From positions 23,681,534-23,745,533 of the forward strand of contig CM037874.1 in the NCBI GenBank assembly GCA_021292105.1: 64,000 nucleotides of DNA, in the 5' to 3' direction. Numbering within the stretch: position 1 is the first letter of the stretch; each line of letters begins with the position of its first letter. Under the pieces are notes generated by a model. It was not told the origin of the DNA. It did not search any database and saw only the letters and a program-made list of their open reading frames with translations. Source of the DNA: Anadara kagoshimensis (lineage: Eukaryota > Mollusca > Bivalvia > Arcoida > Arcidae). The translations under genes were made by a program, and so were the position numbers. This document shows positions 36,941 to 49,900 of this stretch, one piece after another.

Positions 36941-37384
36941 CATTAACATACTGAATTATTAAGAGCGGTCTAATTGTAAATGTATATATAATATTTTCCT
37001 ACTTTCCCTGTAGGTGAGCCCATGGACACAAATCCTTGAACTTTCTACCCACAAATAAAGGTATAGGGCATACTTTAAAGCAGCAAAAAGTATTGAAACT
37101 TTACATATTAGACTTAAACTACGATTTAATGACACCATTTATTCAACTAGTTAACCTTATCCGCTGCCATATAAATTTAATAACTTTAAATTTGCGCCAA
37201 ACAAGTGAACAAGGAAAAACACATCACTGAATTTGTAAATCTTTAATTTTGTTTTTTACAATTTTGGTCTAAGCGATATTGATGAGAAATAGTATTCCGA
37301 AACGACCGTCTAGTGGTGTTGAAAAAAGTTAAACAAATAATATAGCTGACTTTTGCTTGCTGATATGTTTTTTTATTCCTATGA

Positions 37385-38145
37385 AGCAGAATTTATGCAG
37401 AACCTTCCCTGTTTAATCTGGAGAGAAGACTTTTGCCAAATCATTCAACTCCTTGTAAAGATATATAGATGCTGTTCTCTCTCTTAACAATACGGAATTT
37501 TGGAGATTTTGTTACATTTAATTTATTCTAGTGAGCTTGAAATAAAAAGATACGACCTCAAATTCCTGAAGTTCTGCTTCATATTTATACTTATACCTCA
37601 ATTATGGCACCTACGAAAGGCTACTTTTGAAACTTCATGACAAACGTAATGGCCTCAATTTTTCTATTGCCAACTTTCCTTTTCTATGCAGCAATATACC
37701 TGCTTCTTCTGCTTGTGGTGTATTTGTTTCGCAATTAATACGCTACGGTAGTGTCCGTTTTCACTACTGGGACTTTGTACAACGGTGGAAGCTGCATGCA
37801 AATGAATTGTTGACTTAGGGATATTACTAACCTAGGTTTATCAAGGTCCTCAAAAAGTTTATTGGTCGTCATCGCAGTATTGTTGATAAGTTTGATGTCT
37901 CTGTGTCCAGGAATACCCTGGATATATTATTGACGTCCCATAGGTACATGTGCCTTTCACACAATTTTGATTGTACACGTGGCGGGAGCAGCTAGCTAAA
38001 CAGGACGTGCTTATTCTCCCAGACCTACCGGCCTCACTTCCCTAGTGGAAGTTCACGTATGTAACCTGACTTGTCAGTTTCTACGTTTTTATTATGCTTC
38101 TGGATGGATTGTGATTTTAACATGGATTAGTATGGGTACTAATGG
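37385..38145 (+). repeat. Dispersed repeat B, reference full-length copy
   Basis: About 760 bp: CAGAATTTATGCAGAACCTT, CTTTCCTTTTCTATGCAGCA, GATGTCTCTGTGTCCAGGAA, GTGGCGGGAGCAGCTAGCTA, GGCCTCACTTCCCTAGTGGA and GGATTGTGATTTTAACATGG in order. No inverted ends and no long open frame. Class unknown. Confidence 0.75.
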
Positions 38146-38536
38146 TATTTGAGGTTTATATAGTTTTGTTTCAAAACGTCGGTCTGTTTTATATTTCTGT
38201 CAGCATACATCAAATATCGTGTTAATCGGCATTTGCCAAGTACTTTTGTGCCAGTTTTATCATTCTGTTTTTATCTAAATGAAGTAAGCGATAATTTCGA
38301 AAATATAGGCTGATATTTTTGAAAACATAGTTTGTAAATCAGAGCAACAAAATACACATTATATCCGTTCCAATTTGGTATAATTACAATGAGATCACTT
38401 ATAGAAAATTATTAAAGTGTTCATCTCAAGCCACACTACATAATATGGACACATTGTGTTCTTTTCTATTAAATAGTGGGGTGAATAGAACAAAAAGATG
38501 ATTTATTAATACCATGTGCTTACTTTGTTTTAATGG

Positions 38537-38711
38537 GGATAGCATGCAGTGTACCAGACACTATCAAAAATGATTACATATTTGGGAATAACTTCCTTTT
38601 TGAAATTAGCATAACATATGCTTGTAACCCGAATTTTAATTTGACTAATGGGAAGTTCACCCGTGTCTGCAAATCGGACGGAAAATGTAGTGGATCTCGT
38701 CTTGTGTGTAT
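38537..38711 (+). pseudogene. Dead duplicated CCP exon
   Basis: Nearly the same as exon 5 (31162-31338). Its splice acceptor is changed from AATAG to AATGG. The conserved Trp is Cys (GKCSGS), the Pro near the last Cys is Leu, and two bases are missing before the donor, which shifts the exon phase. The open frame ends in the intron a codon later. Confidence 0.88.
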
Positions 38712-39360
38712 GTAAGTACTTTGAGAAACTTATTATTTATTTGACAATATATTGTAATGTTCTATGTCGTAACTTGATGTTAGCTCAATGATGTCGTGGA
38801 GTATCTTTTTTGTGCTCCTGACCTACAAAATACATTTCGTAATATGTCTTTTTTATTGAATTGTTAATAAAACTGATTAATCATTACAATCATCTGATAA
38901 TTGTTTTGGTATTTTGTTTTGGTTTTTGGATGTAAGACAGGTATGTTCAATGTCATACACTTAGAATGAATGGAATGATGACACAATTGCAAAATACAGA
39001 TTGAATTCCAACATAAAATGTATCATAGCAAATTTATTGGTTTGAGTGATTTTGATGTCACAATAGAATCGCTGTAGTTGAGTTTAAAACATAGTTTCCT
39101 GTTATCGTTATACGACTGATACAATTAAAAAGTAATAAAATACATGTGTAAATCCTAACCCAATACTCAAAAGTAAAAGAAAACTGACAAGTTAAGTTAA
39201 CTTCAAAAAGGAAAGGGTCTGGTACTACGACATAATAAACGCAACCTTCAACCGACACGCATCAAATTAAAATTGAAAACGAAAGAAGCATGGAACTTTG
39301 GGACGTCAAATATGGCCAGAATAGTTTCTGAATATAGAGCAATCATTTTTATCATCAATA

Positions 39361-40740
39361 TTATCATAACAACCATAATATATTCAAGGTTAATCTATTT
39401 AAGACCTTAGTAAGACCAGTACTGCTTTATGGAAGTGAAACTTGAAAATAACGAATATACACATTATTTATTGTATTTGCTACTTTGATAGTACAAATAT
39501 ATATATATATATGATTACTATATAGACAAATATGGTTGTGTTTTAGAACGAAACAAAATAAATTTAAAGATAAACCAATTATGTATATATTTGATTACGA
39601 TATGATTTTTATAAGACATCAAAATATTAATTAAAAACACTGGATTAATACATGTATTACAATACCTATTTACAAAACTAATTTAATAAGAATCATTACT
39701 CAATTCAAAATTATTCTTTATAATAAAAGATGATGAAAAGCTTAAAAATATTTACAAGTCTACATTCATATATATGTTACACAAACTCTTATTTTGAATT
39801 TTGACGTCTGATAATTACAGCTGTAAAACCTGAAAGTAAAACCTAAAACAAAATCTGTTGCGTTGCAAAACTTGCACATCTAATAACTGTAAAACGATGA
39901 ACTTTCCTTGGTCAATTACTGCTCTAGTTATTTCATTTTAACTAAAACACGTGAAGGTCATAATAACATTACATTCTGCCTACCTCTTGTAATTGTGCTT
40001 ACATACAAACAAGAAAAAGTTGTCATTCTATCCCTTTTTAAAGGACATTTATTTAGTACTTTACACGTGCTTATTACACGGTTATTAGAAAAGTCCATCA
40101 CATCGGTTATTTAATTAAATATTTGCTTACAAAACCGACCTGTTTGATGTCTAGTCTCAAGATGCTATATTATGCATTTGAATGTATTAAAATTATAAAA
40201 TTGAACGAGAAAATAAACATCTCCAAATACAACGGGAAAGGATATTTATTTGGACCACATCAAGAATGATTAAGTCCATCATGTTTTTATTTGTTATTAG
40301 TACATTCAACATTTTTTAATTTATGTGTTTAAAATTTTTTGTTGTATAAGGGTTTTGGAAGATAAAACCAACCCGCCTCGGAATTAATATTTTTGTCTGC
40401 CATTTCCATTGTGTTTTAACAAACATTCCTAATGAATCTACGCAATATTTACAAATATAATGTAAACAATTCAAGTGCTTCCATTACCATATGTTACAAT
40501 TTTACTTCAATCTAACTTTGTAAAAAAAGGATAATTATACTGGTGATAATTTTACAAAACTAGACGACCGGTTTTTTCCTTAGTTTTGTTTATATTTTTA
40601 CTAGCTGCAAATTTAGACATTAGTGTTATAATAAAAAATAAAATACACTTGTGTTCAAAGACAAAAATGATGCTTTGAGATTCGGAATATGGTTGATTAA
40701 GGCTTTCAAAAGTATCTTATATACAATAATCTCCTATGAC
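39361..40740. other. Gap between the two convergent genes
   Basis: No exon seen. It contains a LINE relic at 39395-39445; otherwise AT-rich sequence. Confidence 0.55.
39395..39445 (+). pseudogene. LINE reverse-transcriptase relic
   Basis: Translation LFKTLVRPVLLYGSET then stop matches the TxVRPVLLYGSETW block found near the end of LINE polymerase domains; the Trp codon TGG is now TGA. Nothing else of the element is recognisable. Confidence 0.6.
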
Positions 40741-40743
40741 GGC

Positions 40744-40749
40744 TTTATT
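40744..40749 (-). promoter_or_regulatory. Candidate polyadenylation signal (- strand)
   Basis: AATAAA on the - strand, about 135 bases after the stop codon of the transmembrane SVEP-like gene. Confidence 0.5.
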
Positions 40750-40882
40750 GTTTTTTTACAAATGACGGTGTAAAGTACAAATAAACAATAATCTATTCCA
40801 TATTCCACATACATTTCACATGTATTCAAAAAATTGACAAATGCATCAGGAAAAACAGTACCCACACATTCTGAATGGTTAA

Positions 40883-40986
40883 CTACTTGTGCTTCATTCT
40901 TCTTCTATGCACTATTATTCCTATTACAACCGCTATAGCTATCACCGTTACAGCAATAAAACCACCAGTGATTGCCCATATTGTGC
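40883..40986 (-). CDS. Last exon: transmembrane helix and cytoplasmic tail
   Basis: TIWAITGGFIAVTVIAIAVV then IGIIVHRRRMKHK-stop. About 24 hydrophobic residues followed by a basic stop-transfer tail of about 8 residues; type I topology. Acceptor TTTTAAAG at its start. Confidence 0.9.
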
Positions 40987-43900
40987 CTTTAAAATATAAA
41001 TAATAATATCAACATCACTTGGAATAAATCCGTCAATTCATGCATTTTCCACATTAAGACTTAAGGTTTTTTTTTTCATTTTTGTTGATCTAGTTTTCGT
41101 AAACTTAATTTGTTTTTGATTTGCAGTCTCTTATTGGGAGGCATATTGTTAAAGCTTTAAGATATAATAAATATCATAATATACACAGATCTCAATAGAA
41201 TGTCTGCTATTTGACCTTTTCTGACAATAACGTTTATTCTATCATGTTTTATATTTCATTACCAATCGCCAAAAACATATTTGCCAGTTAGAACCTTCTT
41301 ACATACAAACTATTCAACTGCAATAGTGAACTTTGTCCTCCTTTTAACCAACTTAAAAGCCATCAAATATTTAAACAAGCAATTTCATTACTGGAGACGT
41401 CATGCAATATTTGAAACTTAAATATACCATTTAACATACATAGATTTTATAATTTTATATATAAATTCTTTATTTCATACACAATATTTTTGATGCAGTA
41501 TTTACCAAATTCTATAATTAATTAAATAGTATAAATTATTCATACCTGCGTCTAAATATTGGAATTCTTTTGTTTTAATCTCTTCCGTATTAACTAAAAT
41601 ATTAATGAAACATTTGATTTCATAGAAAAAAATTACCAGCGTTTGAGTAGTACTGCTTCTGGATGTTTATTTCTTATTGTTTCTATGATACTGCTAACTG
41701 AATTCTCATTTAGAAATATTTAAAGATGCAAGTAACTTAACAAAGTAATAGATATGTGTAATTTGTCAAACGTGTTTATGGAAGTCATTGTATTTTTTAC
41801 AGAATAACGTGTCGTATTACAGTACATTGTTCAGGAAATTTGCTAAAATTTCTTGTTTGTGATAAAAAATAGGTTTATCACCTTCTTTAACAACCTAAAA
41901 ATTACACTTTCACCTTATATTCAACAGCATGGATCCGTCTGGTCTTAAGAGGGCGAGTCAATAAGTAACCAGCCTACATTATTACCGGTTGAAATCCACC
42001 TATTTTTAATGTAATTACCCTCTAGTGGATATATTTAGACCGACGAAGTACAAGTGCCATCAGTCCAGAACTCCAAAAAGTCCGGGTCTTTTCCATTGAC
42101 CCACTTCTCAACTGTCTTTACGACCTCTTTCTCAACATCCATTGTAACTTTGCAAGTGTTGTCTTTCAGGTTGTACAATAATGTTTTACAAAATGCACGA
42201 AAATAATGACAGTGTCAGATCTAGACAATCGGAAATGGAATAGGCTGGTTAGTTATTGCTTAGGGTTTGTATTGTATTACTTTAGCTGTTGCAATATACA
42301 CGTTTTGTAGTTGCAAATTTATTTCTTGTAAAGATATAAATAAATAATTAATATAAAGGTTATTTTACATGTACTAACGAAGTGTTATAGTCACAATCTG
42401 ACTAGAACAATTGTATATGAGTAATATGATCTATATTTTGAGAGTGAGGTATAATGAATGTTATTGTGGTTTTTTAAAGCAATTTATTTTTTTTCACATT
42501 CTAACTTATTATATTAGAGCCTACAAATTGCAATATGATTACGCACGTATTGTATAGCATTAAAAATAATATATAACATATACCCTTTATGTGAACGTAA
42601 AATTTACACGTTGAATTGTTTCCGCTTTTATCCGTCGCCATATAGTGTATCAAAGTAGAAGTATTCAAATTAAACGACGACCCAGGTGGTGAACCCGAAA
42701 CAAGATTTACTATCGGAGGGTCTTCAGAGTTGTCAACTGGTATAGGCTCAGCCCAAGATACTTCTATTGCGATAGATTTAATGTCAACAAAAATCGTGAT
42801 ATTTTCTGGACATGATCCGTCGAAATCTGGTGGAATATTATCTTTAAAAAATATAATTACAAATATTAGTAAATAACATAAATTGCCTATTCGAACTTCA
42901 ATTTGAATATGCTCTTGTTTTATTTTGCAAGGTTAAAATTTATCTGTCGATTCGATGTACTCGTGTCGCTTGAATATCTATATTTTTGAGATTGTGATTG
43001 AAAATTGATTGATTTGTTTGTTGTAGATGATTAGGGTACAATGCTTACTGATCGTGAACTGTATCAGGGAAACCCGGTTAATTGATAAATTTTGCATTTA
43101 ATTATCGTATAACGTAATACGAGTAAATTATTGAAGATTCTATGTTGCCAAAATATGCGTGTAAACGTTTTCATGACGTAAAATTTAAAATGAGTCTCCA
43201 ATCAAAATATATTGCCCATAACACAAAACCGATAAAGTGCATAATTTAAAATTGAATTCACTGTGCACATTTCGTCTTTTTTTTTAGACTTTTTTTAAAA
43301 AGGTATTTCTGATTTCTGTAGGTTCAGGTGATCTATTTTTAAGTTATTGTACATTTTTGTACAACGTTCATCATTGATATTGTTTTTAAAAAAGTCGATT
43401 TTACTTCAAATTAAGTTTAGAAACATATTGAAAATATAAGAATAATTGTCTTTCAATTTACCGCAATTTTTAAGAAATGAACCCGTATTACAATAGTAAG
43501 CTAGAAAATTTAAGATAAAATTGAAAATTAAATGTTAAAAATATATCCACACCTATGCATTCATTTATCGACACTGATCCTCTTCCCAAAGTTGTGTAAT
43601 TTTTTGGACATTTGCTGCACATGACTTGACCATTTTCTGATTGATATTGACCATAATCACATTTCTTACAGCCAGTGCCATCATGGTACTTGCCTTCTCC
43701 ACACGGTACTTTAATGAAGATAAAGAGATAAAATGCATCTGTTGCAATAGGTGCCGTATGCCTCTCAATGGTATTATTGAGATAAGGTACAGTAAGCAAA
43801 AAAAAAATACAACTCATTACATGTATGTCATTAGAGGACAATTGGCCATTTAAAAAAGAGATATAATGTTTACTTCATAAATCATTTTAGAAATTGATAT

Positions 43901-46900
43901 GAAATTCTATTACAGGCAGACAATCACTACTGTTTAAATTATGTCATTTAATTCTAAATACCAGTAATATAAAACTACTTAATATATAAAAATGCTTATT
44001 CAAGATTTCTATAAAGGCTCGTTCTTTAGAGTATCAGCACAGAATTCATTTACTGTTTTATATATAGTAAAACTACATGCTATCTAGAATTAAAATGATA
44101 AGTTTTGAAAAATAATATTGAAATATTAAGGAAAAATAATATCAGAATTTTATTAAAGGGGTGATGGTACTTACCACAATAATAAGAAACTTTCTCATTT
44201 CCTTCCGGACAAGTGATGTCTGAACCAACTGAGGAACTATTTGTATCGGCTCTATATTCTGTACCGTTTATTTCAATATTTAATGATCCTTCCAAACTCA
44301 AACTATGTAGTGTATTTACTGCTTCAATCAAAGATTTACCACAAACTTCTGGTCCGTCTAAAAATATACTGATAGGTTTAATCACATCCGAGACACGTAA
44401 AGGCGCTTTAACTGAATATTGTTTATCGTGTCATTATTTATAGCAGATGCGTTTATGAAACAATGATTGTTGTAGTCGCTCTTGGTAGAACAACAAAACT
44501 ATTACATCTTTTCGAAAACTAGGAAAAGTCTAAATCTTTATCAGAACATCACTAAATCAGTTTAATAATTTTTTGGTGTATCTTGTTAAAGATTTTCACA
44601 TATAGTTGGATGACCAGGCCCTGGTTTCAAAATCATTTCTTAATTAAGATTTTCCTTAAAATAAATTGAGCAAATTTAGGCAAGCTCTTTTTGAAACTAC
44701 AAATAAATATTTTTGTCAAAACTAATGCAGATGTCATTAGCTTTGTATAATCTTAAAAATGACACCTTAAATTTCCCAATATCTTAATAATTTTACAAAG
44801 TTATACAGGTTTTTAATTTGCCAGATTTAAGTTTAGGAAAATCTCAAGTTAAGAAATCATTATGAAACCGGGGCCAGTTCTGAAATAGTGAAAAAAAAAC
44901 CGAAGCATCTAAGTGAATACTTTCGGTCACTGACAAACCATTTCGGTCACTGACAAACCATTTTTACAATGATCTATCTTAGATGCTATGATGTCTATGC
45001 TAGCAATTCTTCAATTCGATTCTTAGTTGAATCAATATCAAACGTTATTCAATATTCTTTTTGAATTTACAAGACAAATTTGTATGTTGGAATGTTAAAC
45101 TATAACTAAAAACTTACCTTGGTTCGGATCACATGACATCATTGCTTGAAGTTCAACATTAGTTTTAGATATCTCACGTTTTTCATTTTCAAACAACTTG
45201 CAGTGCCGTGATGTAAACTCGTAAGAATCACAAACATTTTCTAAAATGCATTTAACATTTTTCTTCGTAAGGTTAAAAAGTCGTTGCATTTCACTGTTAG
45301 GTATTATTGTTGTTTGTTCACTGTTGCATATCAATCCAGCATACTCAATGTTATAGGTAACAATCAATTCCGAGGCATTTTTCACCGCTACAAGTAATAG
45401 ATGTTTTATTTATATCAAAGACATTGCCAAAAAACCATCTCTTCATAAAACATAACAACATGTATCTATACTCTATAGATGCTAGCTTCGTATTTTACTT
45501 GATATATAGAATAAAACATGGTGGAATCCATATCATATGCCATATCTGACAGACACAACCCAAATCACTGATATTGGTCAAGTCCGATATGACATATGGT
45601 ATGGATTTCACAATGTTTTATTATGTTTACCATATACTTAAAATTTCGCCATTTAGAACAAATAATTCATACAGACATTTGCCTTAAATATGACAAATAC
45701 ATTAACTTGACAGCAATTAGACGAAAAACACATTACTTCAAATACTTTAAATCCCGACATCGCATATTTCTCATCAGACGAACATTTGTTAGGCCTTTTA
45801 ATGCCGTCAAAATTTTCTAAATGACATGGTGATTGAATCTATCTGTTCCAAAAAGCTGGTCTGATATCGATATCAGACAGGTGATACGGATTTTCCGACC
45901 GGGCACGTGCGGTCGGTGATATCGATTCCGTCAATTTAGACATATCAGAGTATGCAGAAACAACGTAATTAATACAAAGTATATGATAAATGATTAGAAA
46001 AAGTTTAAACCGATGGTGTATATGGGTGTGTGTCAAAAGATTTAGGTTGGTATTGTATATGAAGTATGTTTCGGAAACTCATCTTAATTGCAAAGAACAA
46101 ACTCGTTGCAATATTTTGATTAAAGTAAAGCTGTTTTGTAACAACACATTTTTGTATCATTTCTGATACACATCATTTTTCGATCAGAATCTTATACGCA
46201 CCATTACAAGACGGAATCCTGTTAGCAGGGTTATCATCCGTTTCGAACTCCCATAGGTGAAATGTACTGGGACCACAGAAATAGTAGTTTCGTGGATGAC
46301 TGTCAAATTCAAAGCCTTCATTACAAGTTAACGTGCAGTTGATTCCATCTTTATCAGTTTCATTAACGCATACAAGTGATGCATTATCAGGTGCGTCCCA
46401 GTGTCTACATGCTACATAAACAGTTATATATTGAAAACATATTAGTTTCATTGTTTTATTGATCTAAGCGAATTAAAGTAATACATGCATATCAATATGG
46501 GTTTTAGCATAATGAACCACAAACATACAATTTTATGCTGAAATCATAATCCCAAGAACAACAAAAAACTTTTAAAACTGACAATTTAATAAAAACGCGT
46601 TTAAATTTCACAACGCATGGAAGTGATACCGGAAATAACGATGTAAACAAAATGATTAAAAAACGAAGACATTACGATACTTATTTTTGTTAAAATGTCT
46701 CATTTTATTAATCTATTGCATTAGAAACATTCTGTTTACAAGGCAATATAAAATGGAACATGACTAAAGTGCAAATGCTGGAGAAATATTGAACATAGTT
46801 CATAGGGGGTTTGAGGAATTATTAGTTAAAGGATTTCCTACGTACGACAATAACTTCCTGATAACCATTATATAAAACCATTTTTGTATTAAGGATGTTA

Positions 46901-49900
46901 ATGTTTGTGTTTTCGTCACCATTTAATTGAATATGCTGAAATTGTAAAATAAATAATCCTAGATATATTTATCATACTCACTCATACATGGTTGGATAAC
47001 ACAATTTTCTATCTGTGTTGAATTTCCCTGACAATTCGCACCACCATTTAGTGGCGGAGGGTTATTACAAAAACGAATTCTTGTTTTTTCACCAACATCA
47101 CATGAACTTGAGCAATGTGACCATTCGTTCCACTCTGTCCAGGAACCATTAACTGCCACAAAAAAGAACAATATATAATCATATGACACTGATTTTCTAT
47201 GTTTATACAGGAAACACTCAATGACATCACAGGAAACACTCGATGGCATCCAATGAAATGTTGTCATCATTAGGGGTTTAGTAATAAAACGAAGATGTTT
47301 ATTAAATAAAATAAGTTATGTGACTTCAAGTAATGTGGAAATAAAGGAGTTGGAATTATAATCGTCTTGAGTGTTGCATTATTATTCGTATTATTATATT
47401 CACAGGCATGTCATATCGGCCCGAGACCAATATCAGACCTCGGGTTCTGATATTGGTCGAGGGCCGATATGACATGTGATATGGAATTCATCGTGCTTTG
47501 TCCTTTTTATCATATATTTGAATTTTTGCAAGTATGATATCAATTACAAAAAATTGTCATCACTTATGAGTAAAATAAAATTTATTAATTTTATTAATCT
47601 TGATTATATGTTAAGATTGTATCATCTCCCATGCTATTTTCTGCTAAATCTATCATTGTCATAAACCACTTTTCTAAATTATAAGATCAAATTTAATAAG
47701 TGAAAAAACTAATTCAAAGGTCAAAGTTGAAAATGAAATTTCAAAAGTCCCTTCAACGCTTCCGTATCTGATGCGATATCAATAGCGCTTTAGTCGTGAA
47801 ATGAGAAAAGTTCGAATTAGAATTAATGAATTCAATTCATTAGTTTGATTTTCAGGATTCAATTTTATGCACCGAAATTTCAGAATGGTAATAATTTTAT
47901 CAAAAATGTGACTTACCGACTGTTATTTCACAATATTCCCCTTTGTAATTATCTTCACAAAGACAATCGTATGATCCTATATTATCAATACAGCTTGCAT
48001 TGTTTTCACAAATGTTTGCAACACAATCATCAATATTTTTATCACAATCAATCCCAGTGAAGCCAAAATCGCAAACACAGAGGTGGTCGTTTAACATATC
48101 AATGCACTGTCCAAATTTACATGTTGTGTTAAGACATTCATTAAAATCTGAAAATAAAGTCAAAGTGTAAGTGTTATTGGAGTTCAACGGTTACAATTAT
48201 TACTAAACCTGTTTAAAATTTGCAGCACTAGGCGTCTGTTTCGGATCAAAGTCCTTATTAGTAGTACTTGGACCAAAATTGTAAAGATCAAAATCTTTTA
48301 AGATGTTGACATAAGAAACATAGAAGGACCAAAATGTATTGGTCTAAATCTACCCAGTGCAATACTTTGAATTATAAAGCACATCCTAGTTTTTGATAAC
48401 TTTTTAGATTAAAGAAAGTAATGAAGATAACATTTAGGTAAATGTATTTTATGTTTTTAAATTGAAACAATTACAGCAAAAATAGTTGTTGCTAAAACAC
48501 TCACCATCACATTCACTTGGTACATCAGTGAATGTTGTTGTAAGTATATCCATGTTTTCAAACTGTTTCCAACTCAAAATGTCTCCAGGGTCGTTATTCT
48601 TGCACGTTTCACCTAACGCCGATATACCAGTATCGGATGCATTTACTGACCATATGTTCATTTGAGAAATCTTGCCGGTAAAGTTAGATCCTGAGATGCA
48701 AACATTATTTACAACTTAAATTAAAACACAACTACTATTTTATTTTGTTTATGATAATAAAACATAATTTTTTCTTTGCTTTCCATTATCAAAATATGTT
48801 TCTATTTGTAATTGTTTGTTTGAGTTTTTAAGAAACTACAACGAATTGGTCTAACGTTACAAGACGGTTTAGTAACATGCATAGTTTATTTAAAATTTTC
48901 TATCTTGAGAATGCATTTTTTGTATTTATCTTTTCTCAAATTAACCCATTCTTATCAAATTGTCAAGCCCAAGAGTGAAATCCACACTACCATTTTATGC
49001 TTATCCTTTTAATACACTTTTTTGTTTTTAATTCACCACTTTTTTACTACGAGTCTGAAAGGTATTTGTGTGATATGCATTCTGTAAAATAACCAACGAA
49101 TAATTAATAATTGTAAGTGTAGAGTATTGTTTATTGCCGTTTCGTTGAAGAATACACTAATACTGCGTGATATAATACTTATAAAAAGATATAAGCAGAT
49201 TAAATAAGACACTTATCTTCAGAATAATATGTACTTCTGTTTCTATCAATTATGTTTCTTTTCCATTTGTGCTTATTTCATATAATATACAACTGTACAT
49301 AAATATAAGTTATTTGTGGTTTGCACATGATTTTTACATAATTTAAAGAGAAACACTTACTAATAATGTTACAATATGTTAATTCATAACAGTCTTACCA
49401 ATATAAAGTTTTGAGTTTGCTGGAATCATGACACAGGACTCATTAATTAGTTTTTGTTGATTGTTGACTTTAAATGAAACGTTGCCTTTATAAACTGTCA
49501 GACTTATGAGATTCCAACTCTGTAAGACAGGTTTTATTTTCACTTTAAAGCTACAATAAAATATTTTAAAACCTATTATTTTAATTTGCTAGAAATTTTT
49601 TAACTACATGTATTTTATAACAACATCATATTAATTTTGAAGCTTTTTTGTGTATTTTCAAACCATCATGTGTTTTCAAACAATAAACATTATTCACTGG
49701 ATAATAAATTCGTATTTTAAATTATAACAATATTGAAAATTGAGACAACACAAAAATGCAATAAATTTTGAATGTTGCAATTTTTGAAACCTTACCAGCT
49801 ACCAAGTAGATAAAATAATTCTGCATAATAAACAATTCCTACGTTGGTGGTCCCATCGTCAATATGTACCACTTGAAACTGGTCAGACATATCTGCCAAT

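Larger units (their letters stand above)
37385..39360 (+). repeat. Segmental duplication of part of the secreted gene
   Basis: 37385-38960 parallels 30475-31620 (intron 4, CCP exon 5, start of intron 5). 38958-39350 then parallels 34063-34460 (intron 7). The copy therefore lacks the equivalents of EGF exon 6, the Tc1 element and HYR exon 7. Confidence 0.8.

Noticed and set aside
38533-38715. Apparent complete 60-codon CCP protein
   Set aside because: It is a duplicated exon with a lost acceptor, lost Trp and a phase shift, and has no signal peptide.
43565-43768. Alternate - frame over the ephrin-like exon
   Set aside because: Out-of-frame shadow; the C-x-x-C pattern is in the other frame.
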